A stretch of DNA of 6,527 bases from JAUVXJ01 sp034430275 (lineage in GTDB: Bacteria > Chloroflexota > Anaerolineae > UBA7937 > B3-Chlor): assembly GCA_034430275.1 (NCBI GenBank), contig DAOUEW010000329.1:1-6527 (forward strand), in the 5' to 3' direction. Shown here one piece after another: positions 5,853 to 6,527 of the stretch. Under the pieces are notes generated by a model. It was not told the DNA's origin. It was given only the letters and a program-made list of their open reading frames with translations, and did not search any database. Numbering within the stretch: the first letter of the stretch is position 1; every line of letters starts with the position of its first letter. The position numbers and the translations under genes were made by a program.

Positions 5853-5869
5853 ATGCACTCGCGCAGAGG

Positions 5870-6527
5870 TCACGCGGCCAACTCCAGGATCTTCTCCACC
5901 ATCTGAGGATAGGGGTAGCCACCGGCCAAGGCGGCCCTGGCGAAGCCGGCATCGGGGGAGATGTCCGGATTGGGGTTGATTTCTAAGACGTACGGCTGAC
6001 CACCCCGCTCGCGCATATCCACACGCGCGTAACCTCGGCAGCCGGCTGCTTCATAGGCAGCGATCACAACGCCTCGTATCCTCTGCGCCAAAGTGGAGGC
6101 AACGTCCGCGGGGCAGGTTACCGGCGTGTTATGGTATTCCTCTCTTTCGGGTTCCCACTTGGCCGCATACGAGCAGATTCTGCGCAATGGGTCTGGGAAG
6201 GAGGAGTAGTCTATCTCTGCCAGCGGCAGACACTCCGCCGTCCCGTTGCCCCACAGAGCGACGTTGAACTCTCTACCTTCGACAAACTCCTCCACCAGGG
6301 CTGGCTCCCGATAGGTACGTACGACGTACTCCACCCGCCGACGCAGCTCCTCCACGGTGGTCACCACAGCCCCGTCGTCTATGCCCAGACTGGCGTCCTC
6401 CGCCACAGGCTTGACGATGGCTGGCAGCGGGACATGGAACTCTACGTTGGCGTCGTCGCACAACTGGAAGGACGGCGTCGGAATGCCAAGGGAGGTTAAC
6501 AAGCGTTTCGTCCGAGCCTTGTTCAGA
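5870..6527 (-). CDS. D-alanine-D-alanine ligase-like ATP-grasp enzyme, N-terminus cut off by the window
   Basis: The 218 C-terminal residues of an ATP-grasp carboxylate-amine ligase. Such enzymes activate a carboxylate with ATP as an acyl phosphate and join it to an amine; D-Ala-D-Ala ligase does this for peptidoglycan precursors in the cytoplasm. Visible are the domain entry KARTKRLLTSLGIPTP (from residue 3), AIVKPVAEDASLGI (ATP-binding Lys39 and the Ser/Gly loop of the family), VEEFVEGREFNVAL (adenine-contact region) and ARVDMRERGGQPYVLEINPNPD. In this last segment Asp170, Glu182 and Asn184 are the expected magnesium ligands. Typical D-Ala-D-Ala ligases read NTNPGM where this has NPNPDI, so it may act on another substrate. 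The frame is open to the right edge, so an apparent TTG start at 6502 is not real; about 100 or more residues with the amino-acid-binding domain are missing. The gene is co-directional with the repeat lipoprotein, 137 bases away, and probably independent of it. Confidence 0.85.
   Translation of the reverse strand, partial: LNKARTKRLLTSLGIPTPSFQLCDDANVEFHVPLPAIVKPVAEDASLGIDDGAVVTTVEELRRRVEYVVRTYREPALVEEFVEGREFNVALWGNGTAECLPLAEIDYSSFPDPLRRICSYAAKWEPEREEYHNTPVTCPADVASTLAQRIRGVVIAAYEAAGCRGYARVDMRERGGQPYVLEINPNPDISPDAGFARAALAGGYPYPQMVEKILELAA

Noticed and set aside
6500..6502. TTG at 6502 as start of the ATP-grasp gene
   Set aside because: The frame continues to the right edge with conserved family residues (KARTKR) ahead of it, so the gene is truncated by the window rather than starting here.

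Overview
This 6.5 kb window is gene-dense, GC-rich bacterial DNA (roughly 60% GC by eye). It carries seven protein genes, two of them cut by the window ends. No rRNA, tRNA, CRISPR array, transposase or integrase was seen. The best guess for the source is a Chloroflexota bacterium (Anaerolineae-like). The guess rests on lipoproteins whose lipobox is followed by Pro/Thr/Ala-rich 'PTAT(P)' spacers, discoidin-like and PKD-like exported domains, and a DDAH-type deiminase next to an M20 deacylase. No phylogenetic marker is present, so this stays tentative.

Left block, minus strand (1-1822): a two-gene operon encodes a DDAH/arginine-deiminase-like enzyme with its Glu-His-Cys set intact. Fourteen bases downstream follows an ArgE/DapE-like M20 metallo-deacylase that runs off the left edge. 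Together they suggest hydrolysis of a guanidino compound plus deacylation of an amino-acid derivative, possibly in arginine/citrulline metabolism.

Divergent intergenic region (1823-1951): it holds a strong sigma-70-type promoter (perfect TATAAT, 17-bp spacer) for the rightward genes. The promoter lies so close to the ATG that the mRNA should be leaderless or nearly so. Two short perfect inverted repeats are candidate operators.

Central block, plus strand (1952-4330): a small PKD-like lipoprotein, a diacylglycerol/sphingosine-kinase-family lipid kinase starting at GTG, and a tandem-GNAT acetyltransferase. All are co-directional with short gaps, so they are probably co-transcribed.

Convergent region (4331-4574): it has no gene and carries strong hairpins, the best being an 11-bp perfect stem at 4400-4450. 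It probably ends transcription from both sides.

Right block, minus strand (4575-6527): a lipoprotein carries two gap-free 140-residue copies of a galactose-binding-like module (about 81% identical). A 137-bp gap with a candidate promoter separates it from a D-Ala-D-Ala-ligase-like ATP-grasp enzyme cut by the right edge.

The window looks like ordinary chromosomal DNA. I found no clear new multi-gene system. The points most worth checking are the deiminase/deacylase pair, the leaderless promoter and the duplicated exported module.
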